Source of the DNA: Thermoplasmata archaeon
GTDB lineage: Archaea; Thermoplasmatota; Thermoplasmata; Lutacidiplasmatales; UBA184
DNA: 15,526 nucleotides
Direction of reading: 5' to 3'
Assembly (NCBI GenBank): GCA_030040865.1
Contig: JASHSX010000189.1
Span: forward strand, 1 to 15,526
Of this stretch, positions 1-5,951 are shown one piece after another. The position numbers and the translations under genes were made by a program. Positions within the stretch are counted from its first letter, which is position 1; each line of letters starts with the position of its first letter. A model generated the notes under the pieces. The model did not search any database. It was not told the DNA's origin and saw only the letters and a program-made list of their open reading frames with translations.

Positions 1-195
1 CTGGGGATCGGCCTCCTGAAGCCGGGACTGCTCGTCTCGAGCGAGATCCTCAACATGATGGACACGTACTTCCGGATCATCAACGTCGACAACGCCCCGT
101 GCATCTACGGGATCCGGCCGCGGACGACGATCTACGCGATCAGCCCGGACCCCGAGAAGGGCCCGCCGCACGCGGTGCTCACGCCGGTCGTCTGA
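1..195 (+). CDS. C-terminal fragment of an unrecognised protein
   Basis: Frame 1 is open from the window edge to a TGA at 193-195, giving the last 64 residues of a protein whose start lies outside the window. The fragment has a balanced, soluble composition (many Ile, Asn, Asp and Pro; one Cys at about residue 34 of the fragment) and ends in a Pro/Val-rich tail. I do not recognise a family. It is unlikely to be a shadow frame: codon third positions are strongly G/C, the frame contains AT-containing codons for Ile, Asn, Met and Tyr in protein-like order, and it ends only 7 bp before the stop of the convergent lipid-kinase-like gene, as expected in a tightly packed archaeal genome. No function is assigned. 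Confidence 0.6.
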   Translation: MGIGLLKPGLLVSSEILNMMDTYFRIINVDNAPCIYGIRPRTTIYAISPDPEKGPPHAVLTPVV

Positions 196-202
196 CCCGA
201 CG

Positions 203-856
203 CTAGCGGACCAGTCCGAGCGCGAAGTACGCGGTGAGGTACACCGCGACGCCCGGTACGATCACCATCGCGAGGTCGTCGTCCATCCACCGGATCGTCG
301 GACCCTCGACGACGACCGCGAGCGCGCCGGCGAGCACGGCCAGAGCGGCGGAGTCGAGGAGCGGCCACCGCCCGACGCCCGCGAGCCCCGCGAAAGCGAG
401 CACGGAGTAGAGGGCGAACGGGAGCGCCGGCGCCCACGACCGGTACGCCGGATTCGCGCGCAGCTCGCCCGCGACCGGGTCGACGATCGCGGTCCCCAGG
501 ATCACCGCGGCGCCGATCGGCTCGGGGAAGACGAGCAGGGCGAGCACGAGCGCGATCGAGTAGAGAGCGTAGCTGCCGATCCGGTGGACCTCGTACTCCC
601 GGATCGTGGGGAGCTGGAGGCCGGCGAGGTGCCGGAGCGCCTCGAGGATGAGGATGAACGCGAGGGCGGCGAGGAGGATCCACTCCTTCGGCGCGACGAG
701 GAAGAAGTCGTTCGGGATCACGTAGTAGACGACGGCGGCCGCACCGAGCCCGTGGAGGATGCGGCGCCAGGCGCGGTCGCCGCGCGCCTCGTCCCCGCCG
801 AGCCTCGCCCCGAGCCACCGGCGGAACCGACCGTGACGGTGCAGGCGGAGGGCCAT
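203..856 (-). CDS. DGK1/SEC59/VTE5-type membrane lipid (polyprenol) kinase-like protein
   Basis: A 217-residue integral membrane protein with a basic, Arg-rich N-terminus (residues 1-32) followed by about six hydrophobic segments. The Arg-Arg-x-x-His-x-x-Gly start of the first segment (His35), a mid-protein 'GTAIVDPVAGELR' like the Gly-Asp/Ala-Gly segment of the family, and a C-terminal 'VEGPTIRWMDDDLAM' like the Glu...Asp-Asp-Asn signature resemble the CTP-dependent dolichol/phytol/diacylglycerol kinase superfamily. Known members phosphorylate polyprenols, phytol or diacylglycerol with CTP in the membrane. In archaea a role in dolichol or archaeal lipid phosphate salvage is plausible, but the substrate here is unknown. 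The usual Asp-Asp-Asn is Asp-Asp-Asp. The ATG at 856 lies about 29 nt from an AT-containing promoter-like element. The gene is divergent from purE and convergent with the fragment at 1-195. A CdsA-like cytidylyltransferase is the main alternative, but I do not see its C-terminal signature. Confidence 0.55.
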   Translation of the reverse strand: MALRLHRHGRFRRWLGARLGGDEARGDRAWRRILHGLGAAAVVYYVIPNDFFLVAPKEWILLAALAFILILEALRHLAGLQLPTIREYEVHRIGSYALYSIALVLALLVFPEPIGAAVILGTAIVDPVAGELRANPAYRSWAPALPFALYSVLAFAGLAGVGRWPLLDSAALAVLAGALAVVVEGPTIRWMDDDLAMVIVPGVAVYLTAYFALGLVR

Positions 857-880
857 CCGGAGCCGGGAGTCGTCCCGTCG

Positions 881-890
881 GGTATGAAGC
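881..890 (-). promoter_or_regulatory. Putative leaderless promoter element of the lipid-kinase-like gene
   Basis: On the minus strand this reads GCTTCATACC, a small AT-containing island in very GC-rich DNA, centred about 29 nt upstream of the ATG at 856. This is the spacing expected of an archaeal TATA box for a leaderless mRNA. The sequence is weak, so the call rests mainly on position. Confidence 0.35.
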
Positions 891-906
891 TGCGGGAGTC
901 GGCGCG

Positions 907-917
907 AGAAAGGTTTT
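907..917 (+). promoter_or_regulatory. Putative BRE/TATA element of the purE-guaAb operon
   Basis: The sequence GAGAAAGGTTTT is the only AT-rich patch in the 86-bp divergent region between the lipid-kinase-like gene and purE. It is centred about 31 nt before the purE GTG at 943, consistent with an archaeal promoter driving an mRNA with almost no leader. Confidence 0.5.
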
Positions 918-942
918 CCCCCGCCGGGCCTCGCCGTTCCCC

Positions 943-1404
943 GTGAAGGTCACGGTCCTGGTCGGCAGCAAGTCGGATCTCGAGATCGCCGAGAAGGTCA
1001 AGGTCCGGCTCACCGAGCTCGGGATCCCGTCGGAGGTCCACGTCGCCTCGGCGCACCGAAACCCCGACAAGGTCGACCGGCTCGTCCGCGACCCCGCGAC
1101 GGACGTCTTCGTCGCGATGGCCGGCCTCTCGGCGGCGCTGCCCGGCGTCGTCGCGGCGCGCACGCTCAAACCGGTCGTCGGCGTTCCGCTCCACCGGGGC
1201 CTCGGCCTCGACAGCCTCCTCTCCGTCGTCCAGATGCCGCCCGGGATCCCGGTCGCTTCGGTCGGCCTCGACGCGTCGGAGAACGCTGCCCTCCTCGCGG
1301 CCGAGATCGTCGCGATGAAGTACCCGGAGGTGACGGCGGCCCTCGAGAAGTACCGGGCGAAATGGCGCGAGGAGCCGGCGCCCGCCTCCGGTCCGAATCC
1401 GTGA
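943..1404 (+). CDS. purE: 5-(carboxyamino)imidazole ribonucleotide mutase / AIR carboxylase, PurE
   Basis: A 153-residue PurE, which forms carboxyaminoimidazole ribonucleotide (CAIR) in de novo purine synthesis. Visible motifs are GSKSD at residues 8-12 (phosphate/ribose loop), SAHRNP at about 36-41 with the conserved catalytic His, the glycine-rich AGLSAALPG loop at about 60-68, and QMPPGIPVASVG further on. In bacterial class I enzymes the loop reads AGxAAHLPG; here the second His is Ala. From memory, the AGLSAALPG form is typical of archaeal PurE, so this is probably a lineage form rather than inactivation. The start is GTG at 943, placed by the promoter-like AT patch about 31 nt upstream and by the immediate Met-Lys-Val-Thr-Val first strand. 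The stop TGA (1402-1404) overlaps the GTG of guaAb, implying translational coupling. Either N5-CAIR mutase or direct carboxylase activity is possible; no purK is in view. Confidence 0.93.
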   Translation: MKVTVLVGSKSDLEIAEKVKVRLTELGIPSEVHVASAHRNPDKVDRLVRDPATDVFVAMAGLSAALPGVVAARTLKPVVGVPLHRGLGLDSLLSVVQMPPGIPVASVGLDASENAALLAAEIVAMKYPEVTAALEKYRAKWREEPAPASGPNP

Positions 1405-2348
1405 TCGACGCGGCCGCCTTCTGCGAGGAGGCCGTCCGCAAGCTCCGCGCCGACGTTCCCGGCCGCGCGATCGTCGCCGCCTCCGGCGGCATCGACAGCA
1501 CCACGGCCGCGCTGCTCACCGAACGCGCCCTCGGCGAGCGGGCGCGGGCGATCTTCGTCGACACCGGGCTGTTGCGGGCGCACGAGGTCGAGACCGTCTC
1601 GGGATTCTTCCGGGCGAGCGGGCTCGCCTTCCAAGTCCTCCCGGCCGCCGACCGGTTCTTCGCGGCCCTCGACGGGGTCACGGAGCCCGAGGAGAAGCGG
1701 CGCCGCATCGGCGAGACGTTCATCCGCCTCTTCGAGGCGGAGGCCGACCGGTTCGGCACGGACCGGCTGGTCCAGGGCACGATCGCCCCCGACTGGATCG
1801 AGAGCGGCGGGGCGCTCCGGGACACGATCAAGACGCACCACAACGTGGGCGGCGTCCCGAAGGACAGCCGCCTCGTGCTCGTGGAGCCGCTCCGCGACCT
1901 CTACAAGGACGAGGTGCGGGCCGTCGCGCGGGAGCTCCGTATCCCCGCCTCCGACCGGCAGCCGTTCCCCGGGCCGGGACTCGCCGTGCGGGTGAACGGG
2001 CCGGTCACGCCCGACCGCGTGCGGCGGGCCCGCGTCGCGAACGCGATCGTCGAGGAGGAGGTCGAGCGGGCGGTCGCCGCCGGCGCGCTGAAGCGCCCGT
2101 GGCAGTACTTCGCCGTCCTCCTGCCCGTGCGGACCGTCGGCGTCACGGGCGACAACCGGGTCTTCGGGGAGGCGGTGAGCGTGCGGATCGTCGACTCGAT
2201 CGACGCGATGACCGCCGTCGCGATGGACGTGCCGCGGGAGCTCCTCGCGCGGATCGCGGAGCGGGTCACCCGGGAGCTCACCCAGGAGGTCGTCCGCGTG
2301 CTCTACGACGTGACCGACAAGCCGCCGGCGACGATCGAGTGGGAGTAG
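1401..2348 (+). CDS. guaAb: GMP synthase subunit B (ATP pyrophosphatase), archaeal split form
   Basis: A 315-residue ATP-pyrophosphatase subunit of GMP synthetase, which adenylates XMP so that ammonia from the glutaminase subunit can convert it to GMP. Visible motifs are the N-type PP-loop SGGIDS at residues 28-33, the conserved PFPGPGLAVRV segment, 'FGEAVSVR' and the family-typical C-terminus KPPATIEWE. There is no class I glutamine amidotransferase domain, so this is the split archaeal arrangement; subunit A is not in the window. An ATG at 1362 would add 13 Arg/Ala-rich residues overlapping purE. I prefer the GTG at 1401 because it overlaps the purE stop as GTGA and gives the family-like start Met-Ile-Asp...Phe. 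The operon joins two purine steps, one before and one after IMP. Confidence 0.96.
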   Translation: MIDAAAFCEEAVRKLRADVPGRAIVAASGGIDSTTAALLTERALGERARAIFVDTGLLRAHEVETVSGFFRASGLAFQVLPAADRFFAALDGVTEPEEKRRRIGETFIRLFEAEADRFGTDRLVQGTIAPDWIESGGALRDTIKTHHNVGGVPKDSRLVLVEPLRDLYKDEVRAVARELRIPASDRQPFPGPGLAVRVNGPVTPDRVRRARVANAIVEEEVERAVAAGALKRPWQYFAVLLPVRTVGVTGDNRVFGEAVSVRIVDSIDAMTAVAMDVPRELLARIAERVTRELTQEVVRVLYDVTDKPPATIEWE

Positions 2349-2364
2349 GCCGGCCCCGCCGTCC

Positions 2365-2377
2365 GAAGAGACTAAGA
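2365..2377 (+). promoter_or_regulatory. Weak putative promoter of the ribbon-helix-helix gene
   Basis: The patch GAAGAGACTAAGA in the 57-bp gap after guaAb is purine-rich and the least GC-rich part of the gap. It is centred about 35 nt before the ATG at 2406, somewhat far for a strict leaderless promoter. The gene could instead be read through from guaAb. Confidence 0.25.
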
Positions 2378-2405
2378 GGCGGGTCGGTTCGCCCGGGTCC
2401 GCACG

Positions 2406-2630
2406 ATGGCCGCCCCGTCCTCCAAGCCCCGGATGCGGACCGTCCATGTCCCGGAGGACGTGGTGAAGGCCCTCGAGGCCCGGATGCGCGGGACCGCGTT
2501 CGCCTCGGTCGACGCGTTCGTCGCCTTCGTCCTCGCCCGGCTCGCGGAGGAGCCGGGCGCCGGTTCGTTCAGCGAGGAGGACGAGCGGAACTTGAAGGAG
2601 CGGCTGCGCAGCCTGGGGTACATCGACTGA
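2406..2630 (+). CDS. Small ribbon-helix-helix-like protein with acidic tail
   Basis: A 74-residue protein. After a short basic lead, residues 10-15 (RTVHVP) fit the DNA-contacting beta strand of a ribbon-helix-helix fold, followed by helix 1 (about 16-28), a Gly-Thr-Ala-Phe-Ala-Ser-Val turn, and helix 2 (about 35-48). This matches a CopG/Arc/MetJ-type dimer in size and order. The C-terminal extension (about 50-74) is acidic and then helical, ending in ERLRSLGYID. From memory, similar tails occur on small archaeal CopG-like proteins and also, perhaps by chance, at sulfatase C-termini. It may be a DNA-binding regulator or an antitoxin-type protein, but no toxin gene is adjacent. It lies 57 bp after guaAb and 47 bp before another tiny gene. 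The target is unknown. Confidence 0.65.
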   Translation: MAAPSSKPRMRTVHVPEDVVKALEARMRGTAFASVDAFVAFVLARLAEEPGAGSFSEEDERNLKERLRSLGYID

Positions 2631-2646
2631 GGAACCCCGTCGCCAA

Positions 2647-2656
2647 GGGTTAAGCG
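2647..2656 (+). promoter_or_regulatory. Putative leaderless promoter of the small Cys-rich gene
   Basis: GGGTTAAGCG is centred about 26 nt upstream of the GTG at 2678. A similar TTAAG core occurs at about the same distance before sdhA on the other strand, which supports it as this genome's TATA-like element. Confidence 0.45.
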
Positions 2657-2677
2657 GCTTCGGGAACCTTCTCGATC

Positions 2678-2920
2678 GTGCTCGCGTGCCCGTTCTGCGG
2701 CTCGCCCGAGACCGATCGGTTCGAGATCGAGGGCCGCCGGTTCCTCGTCTTCCAGTGCATGTTCTCGCCTCGGATCGATCCCGGTCTCACGGACGTTGAG
2801 ATCGACGCGCGGCTCCGCGCGGTCTTCGGTACCGACGGGACCCCGTACTTCCGCGGTACGTGCGACGCGCTCCACGTCTACGTGACCAAGGGCGAGGGCG
2901 CGCGGCTCCTCGGCGCCTAG
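2678..2920 (+). CDS. Small Cys-rich (zinc-ribbon-like) hypothetical protein
   Basis: An 80-residue protein starting at GTG 2678. It begins with a CPFCGS knuckle at residues 4-9 and has further cysteines at about 27 (FQC) and 62 (GTC), so one four-Cys zinc site is possible, though the spacing is not a textbook zinc ribbon. The rest is a mixed alpha/beta segment ending in HVYVTKGEG. I do not recognise a characterised family. The start fits a TTAAG promoter-like element 26 nt upstream and places the CxxC knuckle at once at the N-terminus, as is usual for such proteins. Its TAG stop shares the four bases CTAG with the stop of the convergent TMEM175-type gene. Confidence 0.6.
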   Translation: MLACPFCGSPETDRFEIEGRRFLVFQCMFSPRIDPGLTDVEIDARLRAVFGTDGTPYFRGTCDALHVYVTKGEGARLLGA

Positions 2921-3612
2921 GGCACGTCGGTCGCCGGCTCCCGCAGGCCGAACCGCTGGATCACCCGGGGGAGGATGAAGCTCCCGATCCAGCAGACCTC
3001 CGCGGCCCCCACGCTCACGAACGCGACGCCGATGGAGACGAGGAAGACCGCCGGGGTGACCAGGCCGCGCTCCTTGTAGTACTTCTCGAGGTGGGGATCG
3101 AGCGACTCCTCGACGAACCGGTGGTGGTACGTCGCGTACTGCCAGAGCACCTGGAACGTCATTCCGGTGATCGCCTGGGTCGCCGCGAAGAACACCACCG
3201 CGACCAGGGTGTCCGAGTAGGTCGCGAACGTGCTGAGGACGAAGGGCATGACGGCGACCTCGAGCAGGATCGCCATGTTGATCCCCACGAGGGTCCCGTC
3301 GTACCGCTTGATGTGGCTGAAGAACCGATGGTGGACCATCCACCAGTTCGTGATCAGGAAGAACGCGAAGACGTAGGCGAGGAACGACGGCCAGTCCTTG
3401 TTGAGCGCCGCCCCGAGTCGCCCGGACAGGATCGCGGCGTTCGGCGCGCTCAGCGCCGTCGGGACCGTCAGCGAGAGGACGAGCAGCGTCAGGGCGAACG
3501 CGAAGACGCCGTCGGTCAGCGAGATGATCCGGGAGAGGTCCTCGCCGGGGGGGATCCGGTCGGTGTAGGCGGACCGCACCCGGGTCCCGCGGGGCACCGT
3601 CGGTTCCGCCAC
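2917..3612 (-). CDS. TMEM175-family (DUF1211) potassium channel-like membrane protein
   Basis: A 231-residue protein with about six hydrophobic segments. After a polar N-terminus of 26 residues comes R28-IISLTDGVFAFALTLLVL, the first-helix hallmark of TMEM175/DUF1211 proteins, normally RxxxFSDG; here it is Leu-Thr-Asp-Gly. The next segments carry the family's Trp-x-x-His-His-Arg-Phe-Phe...Asp...Asn pattern and a Pro-Phe near the end of a helix. Bacterial and archaeal members assemble as tetramers of this six-helix unit and conduct K+ using a hydrophobic Leu/Ile constriction. The GTG start at 3612 is favoured by an AT-containing element about 26 nt upstream. The gene lies just below the sdh/Rid operon on the same strand but probably has its own promoter. 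Ion selectivity cannot be judged from sequence alone. Confidence 0.85.
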   Translation of the reverse strand: MAEPTVPRGTRVRSAYTDRIPPGEDLSRIISLTDGVFAFALTLLVLSLTVPTALSAPNAAILSGRLGAALNKDWPSFLAYVFAFFLITNWWMVHHRFFSHIKRYDGTLVGINMAILLEVAVMPFVLSTFATYSDTLVAVVFFAATQAITGMTFQVLWQYATYHHRFVEESLDPHLEKYYKERGLVTPAVFLVSIGVAFVSVGAAEVCWIGSFILPRVIQRFGLREPATDVP

Positions 3613-3632
3613 GCGGCGGGGACAGGCCTCCG

Positions 3633-3642
3633 CTACTTGTAG
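3633..3642 (-). promoter_or_regulatory. Putative leaderless promoter of the TMEM175-type gene
   Basis: CTACAAGTAG, read on the minus strand, is a 10-bp element with a CTAC/GTAG inverted repeat centred about 26 nt before the GTG at 3612. It contains the stop codon of the upstream Rid-family gene, so the element overlaps the end of that gene. Confidence 0.4.
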
Positions 3643-4136
3643 CCTCGCGGCGCTCGGGCCGTACGCCTCGACCGAGGGGACCGAACCGGCCGAGGCGCCG
3701 GATCCTCCGCATCGACCTCGATCTCAACGCGCATCGCCGGGTCGACCAGAGCGCTCACCGCGACGAGGGTCATCGCCGGACGGATCGGACGGAACCGCTC
3801 CCCAAGGGCTTGCGCGATCGCCGCGAAGTCCTGGATGTCGGTCACGAAGATGCGGACGCGCACGACCGAAGCGAGCGACGAGCGCGTCGAGGAGAGCGCC
3901 CGCTCGATGTTGTCGAGGGTCTGGACCGTCTGGCGGTACGGGTCGCCGGCCCCGACGATCCGGCCGGTCGGCCCCGTGGCGGTCGTCCCCGAGACGTGGA
4001 CGCGGGAACCCACCCGGACGGCCCGGGAGTAGCCGACCCTCGGTTCCCACGGGGTGCCGCTCGTGACGCGCTCGCGGCCGTCGGGACCGCGGACGCTACG
4101 CCACCGCGCGGGTCCCGATCTTCGCGAGCGCGGCAT
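3633..4136 (-). CDS. Rid (YjgF/YER057c/UK114) family protein lacking the catalytic Arg
   Basis: A 167-residue protein. Residues about 33-143 match the Rid fold: VGYSRAVRVGSRVHVSGTT, then GDPYRQTVQTLDNIERAL, VRVRIFVTD, and RPAMTLVAVSALVDPAMRVE. Canonical RidA trimers hydrolyse reactive enamine/imine intermediates such as 2-aminoacrylate and need an Arg in the 'PARSxVEV' segment. Here the equivalent position is Met122 (PAMTLVAV), so classical deaminase activity is doubtful and this is a different Rid subfamily. The tail from about 145 is Arg/Pro-rich and low in complexity. The only usual start codon I find is ATG 4136, which overlaps the upstream CCG-domain gene by 41 bp; codons nearer the conserved core are GTC or ACG, not starts. 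It is the last gene of the sdh operon. Its substrate is unknown. Confidence 0.85.
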   Translation of the reverse strand: MPRSRRSGPARWRSVRGPDGRERVTSGTPWEPRVGYSRAVRVGSRVHVSGTTATGPTGRIVGAGDPYRQTVQTLDNIERALSSTRSSLASVVRVRIFVTDIQDFAAIAQALGERFRPIRPAMTLVAVSALVDPAMRVEIEVDAEDPAPRPVRSPRSRRTARAPRGYK

Positions 4137-4980
4137 CGGTCGGCACGAGGTGGCGCGGGAGACCGAGCTCGTCGGGGGAGGCCCCGAGGGCGAGCCCGAC
4201 GACCTGCGGCAGGTGGAAGATCGGCAGGTCGAGCGCGTGTCCCACCGTGCGCGCGGCCTTGTTCTGGAACGAGTCCAACGAGATGTGGCAGAGCGGGCAC
4301 GGGGTCGCCATCGCGTCGGCGCCGTGCGCCTTCGCGTCGTCGATCTGCGTGGCAGCGATCCGCTGCGCCGTCTCGGGCTTCACGAACTGGATCGGGAACC
4401 CGCAGCACATGACCCGTCCGCGGTAGAGAACGGGCGTCGCCCCGAGCGCGTCCAGGAGGTCCTCGAAGGCGTGCGGCTCTTCCGCGCTCTCCGAACCCAT
4501 CTCGTCCGCCGGGCGGAGAAGGTGGCAGCCGTAGAACGCGCCGACCTTGAGCCCGCCCAGCGGCCGGACGACCTTCGCCTTCAGCGCGGGGAGTCCCACG
4601 TCCTCGGTCAGTACCTTCAGGAGGTGCTTCACGCGGACCGAACCCCGGTACTCGATGCCGAGCGGCTTCAGCGCGCCGTCGACCCGGCCCTTCACCGCGG
4701 GGTCTCGGAGCCGCACGTTGGCCAGGGTGAGCATCCCCTGGCACGTCGAACAGATCGTGAGCACGTCGAGCCCGGCGCGCTCGGCGATGGCGAGGTTGCG
4801 CGCGTTGATCGCGACGTTGAGCACCTCGTTCGCCTCGTCGACGAACCCCGAACCGCAGCAGGAGAAGTTCGGGAACTCCGCGAGCTCGATACCGAGGGCC
4901 CGGCAGACCCAGCGGGTGGCCATGTCAAGCTCCTTTCCCGACTCCTGGGCGACGCAGCCGGGGTAGTAGGCGAGCCTCAC
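4096..4980 (-). CDS. Succinate dehydrogenase CCG-domain subunit (HdrB-like; type E SQR)
   Basis: A 294-residue protein with two tandem CCG (cysteine-rich) domains as in heterodisulfide reductase HdrB and the SdhC/SdhE subunit of Sulfolobus-type succinate dehydrogenase. Domain 1: C9, C41-C42, C77-x-x-C80. Domain 2: C152, C192-C193, C228-x-x-C231. Both match the C-x(31-39)-CC-x(34-36)-CxxC pattern that in HdrB binds non-cubane 4Fe-4S clusters. In type E complexes this subunit replaces the haem-bearing membrane anchors and is thought to pass electrons towards quinone. The GTG at 4980 overlaps the sdhB stop as GTGA; the same frame stays open further upstream, but only inside sdhB and without homology. 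Naming is inconsistent in the literature (sdhC or sdhE), so no symbol is given. A thiol-linked, Tfr/Hdr-like role is an alternative. Confidence 0.9.
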   Translation of the reverse strand: MRLAYYPGCVAQESGKELDMATRWVCRALGIELAEFPNFSCCGSGFVDEANEVLNVAINARNLAIAERAGLDVLTICSTCQGMLTLANVRLRDPAVKGRVDGALKPLGIEYRGSVRVKHLLKVLTEDVGLPALKAKVVRPLGGLKVGAFYGCHLLRPADEMGSESAEEPHAFEDLLDALGATPVLYRGRVMCCGFPIQFVKPETAQRIAATQIDDAKAHGADAMATPCPLCHISLDSFQNKAARTVGHALDLPIFHLPQVVGLALGASPDELGLPRHLVPTDAALAKIGTRAVA

Positions 4981-5951
4981 GACCCCTCCTTCGGCGGAGT
5001 GTCGAGCGCCTCGTAGATCTTCTCGAGCTCGTCGAGCCCCTCGATCGGGGGCGGGCGCTTCAGGATCTCCGGCTTCTTGCGCCAGATCCGGATCCCCTGG
5101 CCGGCCTGGCTCGCGAGCCCGAGGACCCCCGAAGTCTGGCGAACGATCTTCATCTCGCTCAAGAGCCCGCGGTCCCGGATGTTCTCCTTGAACCCCACGG
5201 CGTGGCGCGAGCCGTTCTCCGTCCCCCCCTGCTCGGCGATCGCGAGCTCCTTGAGGTCCCGGATCCGCTCGGACGGGCGCACGTCCTTCGGACACGCCTC
5301 GGTACAGAGATGGCACCGCAGGCACAGCCAGAGGCCGTTCGGCTGGATGCGGACAAGCCGGGCGCGCGCCGCCGTGTCGCGCGGGTCGACCACGAACCGG
5401 TACAGCTTGGCGAGGGCCATCGGCCCGGGAAAGCCGGGGTCGGCCGAGACCGCGGGGCAGGCCGAATAGCAGGCGGCGCAGGCGATGCACCGGGGCGTCT
5501 CCTTGAACCGCTCGACCTGGGCCGGCGTCATCGACGTGGCGCGCCCCTCCGGCATCGGGTGCTGCGGGTCGAGGATCAAGTGCGGCTCGATCCCCTCGTA
5601 CTGCTGCCAGAACGGCGCCTGGTCGACGACGAGGTCGCGCAGGACGGGCTGGTTGCGCATCGGCTCGACCACGATCGTTCCGTGTCGCTCCATCTCGGGC
5701 CCGATCTGCGTCTCGCAGGCGAGGCGGCTCTTCGAGTTCACCTGCATCGCGCACGACCCGCAGATCGCGCTGCGGCAGGAGTAGCGGAGCGTGAGCGTGG
5801 GGTCCTGCTCGGCCCGGATCCTCAGCAGGGCGGAGAGGACCGGGGTGTGCGGCGCGAGGTCGAGCGAATAGCGCTGGTAGCGCGGCGCGCGGTCCTTCGC
5901 CGGGTCGAACCGGTAGACCTCGAACTCCGCGGGGATCGTCGCCTCCGGCAT
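4977..5951 (-). CDS. sdhB: Succinate dehydrogenase iron-sulfur subunit (type E-like)
   Basis: A 324-residue iron-sulfur subunit carrying electrons from the SdhA flavin. The N-terminal plant-type ferredoxin domain has C59, C64, C67 and C79 for the 2Fe-2S cluster. The C-terminal domain has C155-x2-C158-x2-C161-x3-C165-P and C210-x2-C213-x2-C216-x3-C220-P. In E. coli SdhB the latter region is C-x5-C-x3-C and binds 3Fe-4S; the extra Cys here predicts a second 4Fe-4S, as described for type E enzymes. After about residue 240 there is an extension of about 80 residues resembling the HdrC/TfrB tail (KENIRDRG..., KRPPPIEGLDELEKIYEAL). The ATG at 5951 shares one base with the sdhA TGA (TGATG). Fumarate reductase is possible; direction cannot be read from sequence. 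Confidence 0.95.
   Translation of the reverse strand: MPEATIPAEFEVYRFDPAKDRAPRYQRYSLDLAPHTPVLSALLRIRAEQDPTLTLRYSCRSAICGSCAMQVNSKSRLACETQIGPEMERHGTIVVEPMRNQPVLRDLVVDQAPFWQQYEGIEPHLILDPQHPMPEGRATSMTPAQVERFKETPRCIACAACYSACPAVSADPGFPGPMALAKLYRFVVDPRDTAARARLVRIQPNGLWLCLRCHLCTEACPKDVRPSERIRDLKELAIAEQGGTENGSRHAVGFKENIRDRGLLSEMKIVRQTSGVLGLASQAGQGIRIWRKKPEILKRPPPIEGLDELEKIYEALDTPPKEGS

Noticed and set aside
1362..1400. ATG at 1362 as the guaAb start
   Set aside because: It would add 13 unconserved residues inside purE; the GTGA overlap at 1401 and the family-like N-terminus favour the later start.
132..2447. A long minus-strand frame across purE and guaAb
   Set aside because: Same explanation: it is antisense to two well-supported purine genes and resembles no protein family.
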